This document shows positions 31,775 through 44,415 of a stretch of 64,000 nt of DNA, one piece after another. Positions within the stretch are counted from its first letter, which is position 1. Every line of letters begins with the position of its first letter. The stretch is from NCBI RefSeq assembly GCF_000740895.1, contig NC_025262.1, positions 1,294,001 to 1,358,000 of the forward strand. Direction: 5' to 3'. This DNA is from Theileria orientalis strain Shintoku (lineage: Eukaryota > Apicomplexa > Aconoidasida > Piroplasmida > Theileriidae). Below the pieces are notes generated by a model. It saw only the letters and a program-made list of their open reading frames with translations. It searched no databases and had not been told where the DNA came from. A program made the position numbers and the translations under genes.

Positions 31775-34006
31775 ATGACTAAAGAGATAATATCTTTGCA
31801 AGTTGGACAATGTGGAAATAAAATAGGGACAGAATTTTGGAAACAGGCCTGCTTGGAGCACGGAATAAACAAGGTAATTTACACACAGTCGAAATAAAAA
31901 ATCAGTAAATTATCATCTAAATTAGAATAAATAAATTTTTACTAATCATTTGTCAGGATGGATCACTGCTTGATGACAAAAAAAATGAGTTAGATGATAG
32001 AAAGGAGGTGTTTTTTTATGAATCTGACGACGGCCACTACTATCCGAGAGCGCTCCTTTTCGACCTAGAACCGAGAGTAATCAATGGAATTATGGTATGA
32101 AAATAGTACAAACGGATATAAAAGTGAAATTAGATGTAAAAGCATAGTAATTAATACAAAAAACTGATTTTGCTTTAGAGCTCAGAATACAAGAACCTCT
32201 TCAACCCAGAAAATGTGTTTTTATCCAAAGACGGAAGTGGTAATGAATGATAGATTATAAATAAACGGATACTTGTGAACCACTAAATACCATCGATTTA
32301 GTATTAGTGTATATGCAATGCTAGACAGATACCGTAGCTAATGAATAGGAACCAGTATCCAATAAATGGGAACTAGTAGTTAGGAATTTTAATTTGTGAT
32401 AGGTGCGGGAAACAATTGGGGGCTTGGATACTCAATTTCAAGTCAAGCCCAGGACGATCTATTGAATATGATTGACAAGGAGGCGGACGGATCGGACAGC
32501 TTGCAAGCATTTATGATGACACACTCAATAAGTGGCGGAACAGGAAGCGGGATGGGAAGTTACCTGTTGGAGCTGTTGAACGACAGGTACCCGAAGAAGG
32601 TGATAAAGACGTTCTCAGTGTTTCCGCAGCTGACAGCCTCCTCAGACGTTGTAGTGCAGCCATATAACTCAATACTGGCTCTGAAGAGACTGGCGCTTAA
32701 CGCAGACTGCGTAAACGTAATAGATAACACGGCACTTAACAGGCTGGTCGCCGATAAAACACTAATAAATCAATCGAACGCAATAGTAAGTGACTAGGTA
32801 GGATTAGGTAGTAGGCGAATGAGCCGAGTGGAGGAAATTAATGAATGAATAGATATCAGACGTTATGTGTAACGCAACGAGCTGTCTGAGGTTCCCAGGC
32901 CCACTGAACAATGACCTCTTGAGTATGATCTCATCAATAGTCCTGATACCGAGGTGTCACTTCATAATATCGTCGAACTCGAACTCGTATAACTCATTCA
33001 TGAATAGCCATAACCTAAACATGAAAGGGAAAGTAAACGAAAGTATGAATCGTGTTACAATGCTGGACGTGATACGGAAGTTATATCACCCGCAAAACAT
33101 GCTCGTAAGAAATATGTACATATGCAACCTGTTAATGTTAGATATGTAAACACAGCGAGGTGTACATGTGGTAACAGCTGTCTAAGAAGACAACTAACTA
33201 AATGAATGTGACTTATAGGCGTGTACAAATATTAAAAGTGGCAAGTATATATCGGCACTGAATATAATAAGAAGTCACACAGCACCAAACCCAAGCGAGG
33301 TAAGGACCACCGTAATAATACATACGACTAGTTATTTAGCGTGTATGGTAATTATTTAGCGTGTATGGTAATTATTTAGCGTGTATGGTAGTTAATTAGC
33401 AAGTAAGCCAGGTAGGTAATAAGGTATTTGGTTTACATAGTGGTGCCGGCTATGACACCCAGTGTAAGAGTTATCCTAATGCTGGCTTTGACGATTTGTA
33501 GATTTACAAGAGCTTGGAAAAGATCAGAGAAAGGAACCTCGTCAATTTCATTAAGTGGAACCCGTCGAGTGTACAAGTAAACATCACGAAACACTCGAAA
33601 TACGCAACAAACAGTAAGCTAACAGGGCTGTTGCTTACAAATCACACATCAATACACCAGGTAAGAGGGATGATTTGTACGTTAACGAGCACGTGTTGAC
33701 GATGTTTTAGTTGTTCGATGAATGTATTGCGCAGTATTTAAAGTTGTACAATAGAAAGGCCTTTCTGGATAATTACAGGTTGGTAAAAGCCCATAGACAT
33801 GTGTGTGTAAACAGTCAAACACATCAGATGTGTGTCACAAGTAACGAAACCTACAAGCACTGTACAGGAAGGTCGATGTGTTCTCAAGTGCCGATGGAAA
33901 GGGCAACTTCGAGGAAATGGAAAACTCGAGAGATGTAGTAGAACTAGTAAAGGACGAGTACATAAGAGCAGAACAGGACGACTACTATAATTTGTCATGT
34001 AAATAG
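31775..34006 (+). CDS. Gamma-tubulin
   Basis: Nine exons: 31775-31873, 31957-32094, 32179-32239, 32403-32785, 32853-33104, 33219-33299, 33502-33660, 33711-33778 and 33868-34006, all in phase, giving 459 residues. Gamma-tubulin forms ring complexes that nucleate spindle and subpellicular microtubules. The start is [20 protein letters not shown], followed by [15 protein letters not shown] and the tubulin G-loop [19 protein letters not shown]. It is assigned to gamma rather than alpha or beta by [78 protein letters not shown] and the C-terminal region around [20 protein letters not shown]. The length matches human gamma-tubulin (451). The sixth intron holds a 20-nt tandem repeat. Confidence 0.96.
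33332..33391. repeat. 20-bp tandem repeat, 3 copies, in gamma-tubulin intron 6
   Basis: Three consecutive units of TTATTTAGCGTGTATGGTAA-type sequence (last base varied) lie within the 202-nt intron. Confidence 0.85.
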
Positions 34007-34347
34007 TAATAAAAAACGTGTATGTGTGTATGCATAAAGTGGTTGCAAGTGGTTTAATAGTTTATAAGTACTAAAGAAGTAGTAATTGGGGTAGGTGTAC
34101 TTGATTTGAGTAGTAGTAGCAGTACTGTATGTGGTGAATTGATAAATAATTGAAAGTAAACAAATATAAGAGAAAAAAAAGTAAAATAATAAAAAAGGAG
34201 TAATAGCAAAAAAAATAAGGTGGAAAGTTAAAAGAAAAAACAATTTTAAACACTATAATAAAAACTAAAGGTACAAGTAAGTGATGCCACATTGGGTCGT
34301 ACGGAGGATAGTATGATATAAACTTCGTGTATAAACTGTAAATTAAA
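34007..34347. other. Intergenic, AT-rich
   Basis: 341 bp between gamma-tubulin and seryl-tRNA synthetase, with long A/AAAG-rich stretches. No RNA gene recognised. Confidence 0.45.
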
Positions 34348-36088
34348 ATGGTGTTAGATATTAACTATTTCAGAGATGAAAAACTGCTCAAAGAATTGAG
34401 AGAATCTGAAGCACGGCGCTGTGAAACCAACAGCGTGGTGGACAAGGTAATTGAGGCCGATAACGACTGGAAAAAGGCAATGTACAGCTACGAACAGCTG
34501 AAAAGGAACCTGAACGAAATGTCCAAAAAGATATCGGAGTACGCGAAGCTGAATAGGGGAAAGGGAGACCTGAACAACGACACGGAGTTCCTGAACCTGA
34601 AAACCCAGGCCGAAATCAAAAAGGAAGGGATCGCAGAGTGCCTAAAAAACATAGAGGAATGCAACAACAAGAGAAACAACCTGTTGAAAATGGTTGGCAA
34701 CGTAGTGGCCACGGATCTGGTGGCGTCCAAGGACGAGAGTCTGAACGACGTGATCAGGTCCTGGGTGCCGAGCTTTTTCGCCTGGGAAGGGAGCAAATTC
34801 ACGTGCAACGCTCTCAACAACACAGCCAACGCCGATTTAAAAAACACAGCGGCGGATCTGAGTGGCCTAAACATATCCACAGCCAGCAGTGCCACCGCTG
34901 GTACCACGGCCAACTCGACAGTCAACACTGGTTCCGCGGCGACCAACAACAGCGCAGAGGGCGCCACTCCCAAGGGTGGCGGCGTAGACAAGGGGGTATA
35001 CCACGAAAGGAGCCACACGGTCGGGATCAAGCGGCCTCCGTGGAAGATACTGCAGCATCACGAGATACTGACGCGTTTGAACGGCCTCGAGGTGACCAAG
35101 GGGGTGGAAATAGCCGGACACCGAGGCTTCTTTCTGAAGGGGGCGGGGTGTCTGTTGAACCTGGCGCTGATTCAGTACGGGTTCAACTTCCTCGTGCGGA
35201 GGGGGTTCCTCCCGGTGCACACTCCGTACCTGATGAGGAAGGAGATCATGTCCGAGTGCGCGGAGCTTGACGACTTCGAAGAGACGCTCTACTGCATCCC
35301 GCCGCTCAACGGCCCTTCTGAGGGAGAGAACGGAGGTATAGTAGCATTTTATTAGATATAACTAGATGGTTACTGGTAATACAGGGACTAGTAGTAACAC
35401 TAACATTATTAGCAGTAATAGTAGTGGTAACAATGACAGTAATTCTACTGTAGGCAAGGACAAGGACTTCGACAAAAACAAGTTGTTCCTAATTGCGACC
35501 TCGGAGCAGCCGTTGGCAGCACTGCACAGGAACGAGACGTACCAGCGGCGGCAGCTGCCGATAAAGTACGCAGGACTGTCGACGTGTTTCAGAAGAGAGG
35601 CCGGGGCGCACGGGCGCGACCTCAAGGGAATATTCAGAGTGCACCAGTTCCAGAAGGTGGAGCAGTTCGTGGTGTGCTCGCCAGAGTCGAGCAAGGAGAT
35701 GCACGAGCACATGCTCGCACTCTCCGAGGAGTTCTACAGGTCGCTGAAGCTGCCCTTCAGAGTGGTCTCGATAGTCGCGGGGGCGCTGAACAAGGCGGCC
35801 TCGAAGAAGTACGACCTCGAGGCCTGGTTCCCAGGCTACAACGACTACAGGGAGCTCGTCTCCTGCAGCAACTGCACCGACTACCAGGCCAGGAACCTGA
35901 ACAGCAGATACTACGACAGGAACAACCAGGACAAGACGTACCTGCACATGCTCAACGGGACCCTGGTCGCGAGCCAGCGGTGCCTCTGCTGCGTCCTGGA
36001 GAACTACCAGACGCCCGACGGAGTGATCGTCCCCGAGCCGCTGGTACCTTACATGGACGGCCAGGAGTTCATACCCTACGAACAGTAA
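34348..36088 (+). CDS. Seryl-tRNA synthetase, cytosolic type
   Basis: Two exons, 34348-35335 and 35454-36088, joined in phase 1, give 540 residues. The enzyme charges tRNA-Ser. The N-terminus starts [20 protein letters not shown] as in cytosolic eukaryotic SerRS and continues into the long tRNA-binding coiled coil (about 1-130). Class II motif 2 is [20 protein letters not shown] followed by QFQKVEQFV; motif 3 is [19 protein letters not shown]. The C-terminus [16 protein letters not shown] matches the cytosolic form. No targeting sequence is seen. An insert of about 50 residues rich in Ala, Asn, Ser and Thr (about 165-215) separates the coiled coil from the catalytic domain. The 118-nt intron is itself a low-complexity AGT/AAC-rich stretch that stays open for much of its length, so an unspliced reading would add a false Asn/Ser-rich insert. 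Confidence 0.94.
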
Positions 36089-36257
36089 CCGACGTAATCA
36101 CACTAGCTGAATATACGTAGTTAAGGCAGACATTTACGTGTACAGTAGATTTATGGTAGGTGTACTAGTAGCATTTGTATTATGGCTAATGCAGCATTGA
36201 TAATACCTGCACTAGTAGCTTTATGGTAGCTATTATGCATGGGTGGGAGGCAGCAGA

Positions 36258-37997
36258 TTAGAAGGACTCGACGTTGATGTTCTGGTAGTTGGAGCCTATG
36301 CACTTGGCGATGAGCACATGCTCGTCCTCGAGCTCCTCGAACTTGAAGACGACGCCCAGGTACGTCCTGACGAAGCGCAGGCAGTGCACTGCGTACCTCG
36401 TGAGTTTGGAGAGTCGGATCTGGCTGACCCTGTGGTCCTCGGCCAGGGCCATGAAGAGGAGAAACAGGTGCTCGTGGCAGGTGTCGACGACTGAGTCGAG
36501 GCTGATCTCGGAGCAGAGGCGACGTGCGCACTGCTCTCCCATCCGTTCACACTTTTCCATCAGGCCCTCGTCGGAAGCGTTACTGCGGGGTTTACTGCCA
36601 GATGAGCTGGTAGCAGTGTTGCGATTGGTGGCCTTATTATTGGTATTAGTACTGGTATAGGTACTGGTATTGGTATTAGTACCAGTATTTGTGTTAGGAC
36701 TGGCTGTATTCGTATTAGTACCAGTATTTGTGTTAGCTGTACTGCGATTACCACCAGTATCGCCTGTATTAGCGCCTGAGTTCCCCTTACTGGTGGCGTT
36801 GCTGCCGTCGTGAGTTGAAGATGAAGCTGCCTTTTCAATCAGGCTCAATATCTTCTTTAGGCTACTCGTGCCACTCTTGGTGGGACCACCAGGGCCAGTA
36901 CTGGTGGCGGTGGAATCGGCGCCCTCAGTGTGGTAGGAAGTTACATCAGAAGAAACATCAAAATGGTTGCTGGCATCAGAATCGAGACTTTTAGTTGAGT
37001 CTGAAAACAGGGACACAGTTAGGTTGGACGTGAATATGCAGCTGTTGGTGCCCTCTGCGACAAGGGACATGGTCAAGTACGGCTTAAACTTGCCGGGCGG
37101 CGACGAGAGGTATATAAAGGAGTTGTCGCACACGATGTCCAGAACCTTCTTGGCGCCAATAATGGCCCTCTTCCCCAGGTTCGGCTGAATGTTCCTCACG
37201 GTCACCGATCCCCTCACCCTCTTTACCTTTGGCGACTTCGTCAAGTTGATGGGCGCCACCTTCTTCACGGGGCTGCAGCTGAACACTACTTCGAACGGCT
37301 CCTTGTACTTGAAGTTGCAGGTACAGCCAACGAGCTGCAACAGAATTGTCGAGACTGAGGAGAAGCACTCGAGACTGCTGTAATACTCGGTGTTTAAGAA
37401 CTCGTCGTCCAGGGAACCAGTTTTACTCGTGCCCCTGTCCCCGTAACTCGGGAACTTTAGCGTGACGGTCGTCGGTTTCGAGGCAAACGGCAGGAGCAAC
37501 ACCAGCGGCTCCAGGTAGTAGGTGAGGGGCATCGACTTGTCGCACTCGAAGCTGAATTCTCCCCCGACTATCCTCCCAGGGGTGACCTTGATTGAATTTA
37601 AATCTATTTCAGTCCTCGTTCCCTCGCTAACCCTGGTGATGAGCTTCAAAAGCGACACTTCAAAGGGTAAAATGGGATCCACCTGAAAGTTGAATATATT
37701 CAATATTCCAAGTGTGTATGTCCAAATATTTATTCACTGTAATTTAAGTGCTACTTGCACAACTTTGTGTGTAAATAAGTCTAATAATTAGGGCTAGTTG
37801 TTGTGGAATCTTCACATAAATTAAAATTCATCTAGGAAATAAACTCATATACACTCATTTAAACTTACCAAGTTGATCGAAAGTTCCTTCTGAGTTAAGA
37901 ATGAGAGTACTAGTGATATCCTAAGGTAATCCCTCGAAATATCCTCAGAATCATGAGATTCCTCATCGGAATCCTCGATAAGTTCGTGTTCTGTCAT
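36258..37997 (-). CDS. RCL1: RNA 3'-terminal phosphate cyclase-like protein RCL1 (18S rRNA processing)
   Basis: Two exons, 37997-37869 and 37682-36258, joined in phase 0, 517 residues. RCL1 acts with BMS1 in early cleavage of pre-18S rRNA in the nucleolus; it shares the RNA cyclase fold but lacks cyclase activity. Matching blocks include DYLRISLVLSFLTQKELSIN, PFEVSLLKLITRVSEGTRTE, KVTPGRIVGGEFSFECDKS, EVVFSCSPVKKVAPINLTKS, KVKRVRGSVTVRNIQPNLGK and, after an insert, MGEQCARRLCSEISLDSVVD. The family is usually about 370 residues. The extra length is an Asn/Thr/Ser/Gly-rich insert (about residues 245-400), part of which is a run of Asn-Thr and Gly-Thr units. The fit of the family blocks on both sides of the insert shows it lies within a single coding frame. 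Confidence 0.9.
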
Positions 37998-38338
37998 TTT
38001 AAAATTGCAGTGTAAATTACACTCATTTATTTTAAAATTAAAAATATTTTACAGGAGCTAATTGTGTGAATATGATACAAGGAATAGTAAATTGAAAGTA
38101 ACATTAGATAATGACCATATGTCCAAAGAAGTTCAAGATAAACTTACACAATTGATAAATAACCAATCAATTGTTTGTTGAATGAAAAATAAGTATAAAA
38201 TATTGATATAATATGGTACAGGTGTAAAGAATACTGTTTCATTATATGGTGTGGTGTATTTAACTTGTAAGAGGAGGTAATACGGAATTAATAGGACTTT
38301 CATGTTTATGTGTAACTAATTTATAAGGTTCTCTTCAA
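37998..38338. promoter_or_regulatory. Divergent upstream region of RCL1 and SDHA
   Basis: 341 bp, AT-rich, between two genes transcribed in opposite directions. Both promoters must lie here; no defined motif is claimed. Confidence 0.45.
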
Positions 38339-40909
38339 ATGTTTAGATTTAAAAATATTTTTAAATGTAATCCTAGACACTTCTCAACAGCAACCAGATC
38401 AGGTATGTCGTATTTAATTTCTAAGAATAGGCTTTAAAATCCCTTACTATTTATAAAGTTAAAGAACGAAATAATTATAATGTTGATTGCAAACTAAAAA
38501 TCCCATTTTGAGGGGTTAGTAGTCTAATTACCAGGACCGACCTAATGTGATTAACACAGGATTCAAAGTCGTAACTCATGATTACGACGCAATTGTGATT
38601 GGAGCCGGGGGAGCGGGCTTGAGATCGGCCCTGGAACTATCGATTCTAGGGCATAAAACGGCCTGTATCTCGAAATTGTTCCCAACGAGATCACATACAG
38701 TCGCTGCACAGGGAGGTATCAACGCAGCACTAGGTGAGTATTAAAAAAGGTAGAGATGATAGAACGTAAATATTGCGTGTGTGTAGTTGTTGCGTGATAC
38801 TGGCGCCTTGAAATATGCAAACACCGGTGTAGGCAACATGGGCGAGGACGACTGGAGGTGGCATTTTTACGACACAGTCAAGGGCTCGGACTGGCTGGGA
38901 GACCAGGATAGCATATACCACATGTGCAAGAGCGCGCCGAGTGCAGTGATTGAGTTGGAAAACTTCGGAGTGCCCTTCTCGAGAAACGAAGAGGGGAAGA
39001 TCTACCAGAGAGCGTTCGGAGGACAGAGCTTGAATTTCGGAAAGGGAGGCCAGGCGTACAGATGCGCAGCAGTGGCAGACAGAACAGGACACTCGCTGCT
39101 GCATACAATGTATTCGACGTGTTTAAAGTACAACTGTTCGTTCTTCATAGAGTACTTCCTGGTGGACCTGATAAAACACCCGCACGAAAATCGTAAGTTG
39201 AGTCACCGTTAAGAACGATGCAGGAATAATTGGAGGGATCTTCGCAAGAATGAGTAACATGGAGCTGCACGTGTTCAGAGCGAACCACGTGGTCATCGCC
39301 ACGGGAGGCTTCGGAAGATGCTACTTCAGCTGCACGTCGGCACACATGTGCACGGGAGACGGAAACGCAGCAGTGAGTAGACTGGGACTGCCGCAGCAAG
39401 ACATGGAGTTCGTGCAGTTCCACCCAACGGGAATATACCCAGCAGGGTGCCTGATAACGGAGGGGTGCAGAGGAGAGGGAGGAATACTGCGCAACTGCGA
39501 AGGAGAAGCGTTCATGGCGAGATACGCCCCTGTGGCGAAGGACCTGGCGTCCAGAGACGTGGTGAGCAGGTCAATGACAGTGGAGATCAACGAAGGGCGA
39601 GGATGCGGGCCAGACAAGGACCACCTCTACCTGGACCTGACGCACCTGAGCGAGGACGTCTTCAGAGAGAAGCTGCCAGGAATAACGGAAACGAGTAAAA
39701 TATTCGCAGGAGTGGACGCGAGGAAGGAGTACATCCCAGTCTTGCCAACAGTGCACTACAACATGGGAGGAATACCGACGAACTATAAGACGCAGGTGCT
39801 GACGAGTGTACAGGCAGCAGTGAGTCCACAGGGAGCAAAGCCAGCAAAGAGTGGCAAGGGGTCGAGAACAAAGACCAGTGAGCCAACGAGTGCAACCAGT
39901 GGGTCAGTGGGAGCCAGTGGACCCAGTGGATCCAGTGTTAGTGCAGTAAGTCTGGGAAACGGAGGTTACTTTACGACCCCCAGAGCAAGCACAGGGCCCA
40001 CGAGCAGTGAGCTAGTGGACCACGTGGTCTACGGACTGTACAGCGCAGGCGAAAGCGCGTGCGCCAGCGTGCACGGAGCGAACAGACTGGGAGCAAACTC
40101 GCTCCTGGACATCATCGTCTTCGGCAAAATGTCAGGAACGACAATAAACGAACAGATAAAAAGCGACGCGAGCAACGCAAGTAACTTGCCGGACTCAAGT
40201 CTCTACAAGGAGGCCGTGGACAGGGCAGTGGACAAGATGGCGACGCTGCTGTCGGGGAACTCAACGAGTGGCAGTAGCGCCACGAGCATGAAAGTGAGCG
40301 AGCTGAGGCTGGAGATGCAGAAGAGCATGCAGAAGTACGTGAGCGTCTTCAGAGACGGGAAGTCGCTGCTCGAGGGCAAGAACAAGCTGAGGGAGCTCGC
40401 GAACCAGTTCCAGTACGTGAGGATCAGCGACGGGAGCAAGGCCTTCAACACGGACCTCTACGAGGCGCTGGAGCTGGAAAACCTGCTGCAGCTCAGTCTG
40501 CAGACGGTGACGGCCGCGGAGGCTAGGAGGGAGTCAAGGGGCGCGCATTCGCGGGAGGACTGCCCGAAGAGGGACGACGAGACTTGGAGGAGGCACTCAT
40601 TGACGTACCTCAACAACGCGAGCAGAAGTAAGAACCATACGCAAGGCTTTGGTAACATAGGGGTAGATAGCCTAGAATGAACAGTTAGAGTAGTTGGTTG
40701 CTTTGGCGCCAGTTTTGGCTGGTGGCTACTAGCAATGCCAGTTATTGCATTTTAACAGCAGTAATCGTACCAACAATAGTGTTGACAACGCTTTAGGATA
40801 TGATGGAACACACGGAGGCTACGACGTCGTCGTGGGATACCGCAACGTAATTGACGAGACGCTCGGCAGTGACATGAAGACGATACCGCCATTCGAAAGA
40901 ACATACTAA
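38339..40909 (+). CDS. SDHA: Succinate dehydrogenase flavoprotein subunit, mitochondrial
   Basis: Five exons: 38339-38402, 38560-38733, 38833-39192, 39224-40627 and 40797-40909, all in phase, 704 residues. It oxidises succinate to fumarate in the citric acid cycle and passes electrons to ubiquinone. The N-terminus [20 protein letters not shown] is a mitochondrial presequence. The FAD-binding Rossmann motif is [17 protein letters not shown], and the covalent FAD histidine lies in [19 protein letters not shown]. The catalytic region shows [46 protein letters not shown]-like [11 protein letters not shown] and [19 protein letters not shown] Ser/Gly/Thr-rich insert of about 50 residues follows that last block. 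The last two junctions were set by phase and by the family C-terminus ([13 protein letters not shown]). Intron 3 is 31 nt. Confidence 0.95.
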
Positions 40910-40998
40910 TATAGTGACAATAAATGTACAAATAGCAGAGGTTGATGTGCACCTGTAATAAATAGTCGTAGATATTAGGTGTATGTCAAGAAGTGGAA

Positions 40999-41787
40999 TC
41001 ACTTTAGAGGCTTTTTCGTCCACAGTCTTGAAAACATTGTTATGGTAGGAGACTCAAAATTTTTAGCAGAGTCCTTCAAATAACGCTGTTCAGAGGCCAG
41101 GTCTAAGACGCTGATTCGCCTCTTGACTACCTGTAAACGACCACACCGTTTAGCGTAAATGGTAAAGTCGCGGCCCATGGCAGCGCCTATGTGTGTAATT
41201 ATTAGTTTAATGGCATTATTTATGGTGGAAGGTGTGTTAAGAACTGTTTAATATGTGTTTACATTAAAATGCGGTACTGATTATATGGAATACTGTACTG
41301 CAAGTCAAAATAACACTGTGTGAGTACCGATAGTGAGTAAGTAAAATGCAAACACTAATAACTAGTTGTATGTGGTGAACAACCTTTCCCTGGCTTGAAA
41401 TGGGCTCCACGCTGTCTTGCGATAATATTGCCGGTATACACAAACATGTTATGGGACCTCTTGAGGCCCAGATACTTGGGTCTGCTGTCACGATTATTCT
41501 TGGTGTTGCTGGTTCCAGTTTTATGTGCAAATAGTGTACTGAAAAGTTTAATATGATATGTGTTAAATTATAAATAATTTAATCTGGTTGAGCAGGTATA
41601 GGTGATAAACAGGAGGATAAAATAGACGCTGGGATTCCATAAAATAAATAGCTAAAAAGTAAAATTAAACTCACGTATCAGTCTTATAATAGCTTAAAGG
41701 TGAAGTGTGTAGATGATTCTTAAGTAAAAACGAGTTCACGCCGACAAACATTAAAATACCAACCACTACTAAAATGTGAAATAGCAT
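40999..41787 (-). CDS. Ribosomal protein bL27, apicoplast-targeted
   Basis: Three exons, 41787-41675, 41538-41384 and 41186-40999, all in phase, 151 residues. bL27 is a bacterial-type large-subunit protein near the peptidyl-transferase centre. The core is LFAHKTGTSNTKNNRDSRPK, YLGLKRSHNMFVYTGNIIAR, QRGAHFKPGKGAAMGRDFTI and YAKRCGRL, which matches the family (HKkg-s-NgRDS-xxk-LGvKr, GnIivRQRGt-f-PG, vGmGrDhTLfA). The N-terminus MLFHILVVVGILMFVGVNSF is a clear signal peptide. It is followed by a basic, Ser/His/Tyr-containing stretch. This bipartite leader is the usual route to the apicoplast, whereas a mitochondrial bL27 would lack the signal peptide. The gene lies head to head with dihydrolipoyl dehydrogenase. 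Confidence 0.88.
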
Positions 41788-41962
41788 TGGTGGTTAAAAA
41801 AATTTGAACACATTAATGTGGTTCCATAGTATTTAAATTTAATAATAAATGCTAATTAAATTGAAAAATAAAATTTATAAACAAAAATACAATAAAATGA
41901 ACGAATTAACGGAATAAAATATTGTGTAGTGCCTGAAAGTAATCAAGAATAATTTACAAAAT
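41788..41962. promoter_or_regulatory. Compact divergent promoter between bL27 and dihydrolipoyl dehydrogenase
   Basis: Only 175 bp lies between the two start codons, and it is strongly AT-rich. Both genes encode organelle proteins (apicoplast and mitochondrion), so shared regulation is possible but not shown. Confidence 0.4.
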
Positions 41963-43785
<1,823 letters not shown>

Positions 43786-44415
43786 CGTTTACATATTTAT
43801 TTGCGTAAATAGCTAGTGTGCATGGTACTGGCGATTACACTCGATAGACTAGGTAATGGGTGGAGTGGTCTGCTATGGTAGATGTTCTAAACATTCAGGC
43901 ATTTTACTTACACATTTTGCCCAAATTTGGATACAACAGTAGTTACAATTATTTTGACCTGATCCGATGGTTATCTGATGGTCTAGGATGATGAAAACGT
44001 AGATCAGGATGCATATAATGATAAGAATCCCTACATGAGATTCCATATATGGAAGGTAGGGTGTTGACCTGTCGTAATATTTAACTTATATTACAAACGA
44101 TTTACTACATTAAGGCCAAGTTAAAAACTTGAAGACGTTACCATCTCAACAATGAGATTATAACTACATTAAAATTATGCCAAGTTTTTAAACTGCATTT
44201 GTGTCCGTTGTGTGTGTTGTACGATCAGAATTAATGTTTCTGATAAGTGGGTGTGAATGTCGGATATAATTCTCCAATGTGAACTTTTATTGATTATTTC
44301 AGTTATTCAGAGTGTACCAACTTTAATTTTACGTGAATCCGCTATCAGGTTGATGTGTTAACAACGGTTTAGTCAAAATTAAATTTTTGGTTTGTCGATC
44401 TGTTGAAATTTAATG
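43786..44415. other. Intergenic between convergent genes
   Basis: 630 bp between the 3' ends of the dihydrolipoyl dehydrogenase gene (plus strand) and the large FAINT gene (minus strand). No open frame or RNA gene of note. Confidence 0.45.

Noticed and set aside
35366..35453. Asn/Ser-rich N-terminal extension of the second seryl-tRNA synthetase exon
   Set aside because: It is the open part of the intron; splicing at 35453/35454 restores the family sequence in phase.
38788..38832. Upstream acceptor for SDHA exon 3 (reading [13 protein letters not shown] before VGNMGEDD)
   Set aside because: That acceptor breaks the phase with exon 2; the GTGTAG acceptor ending at 38832 gives [14 protein letters not shown], exactly the family pattern.
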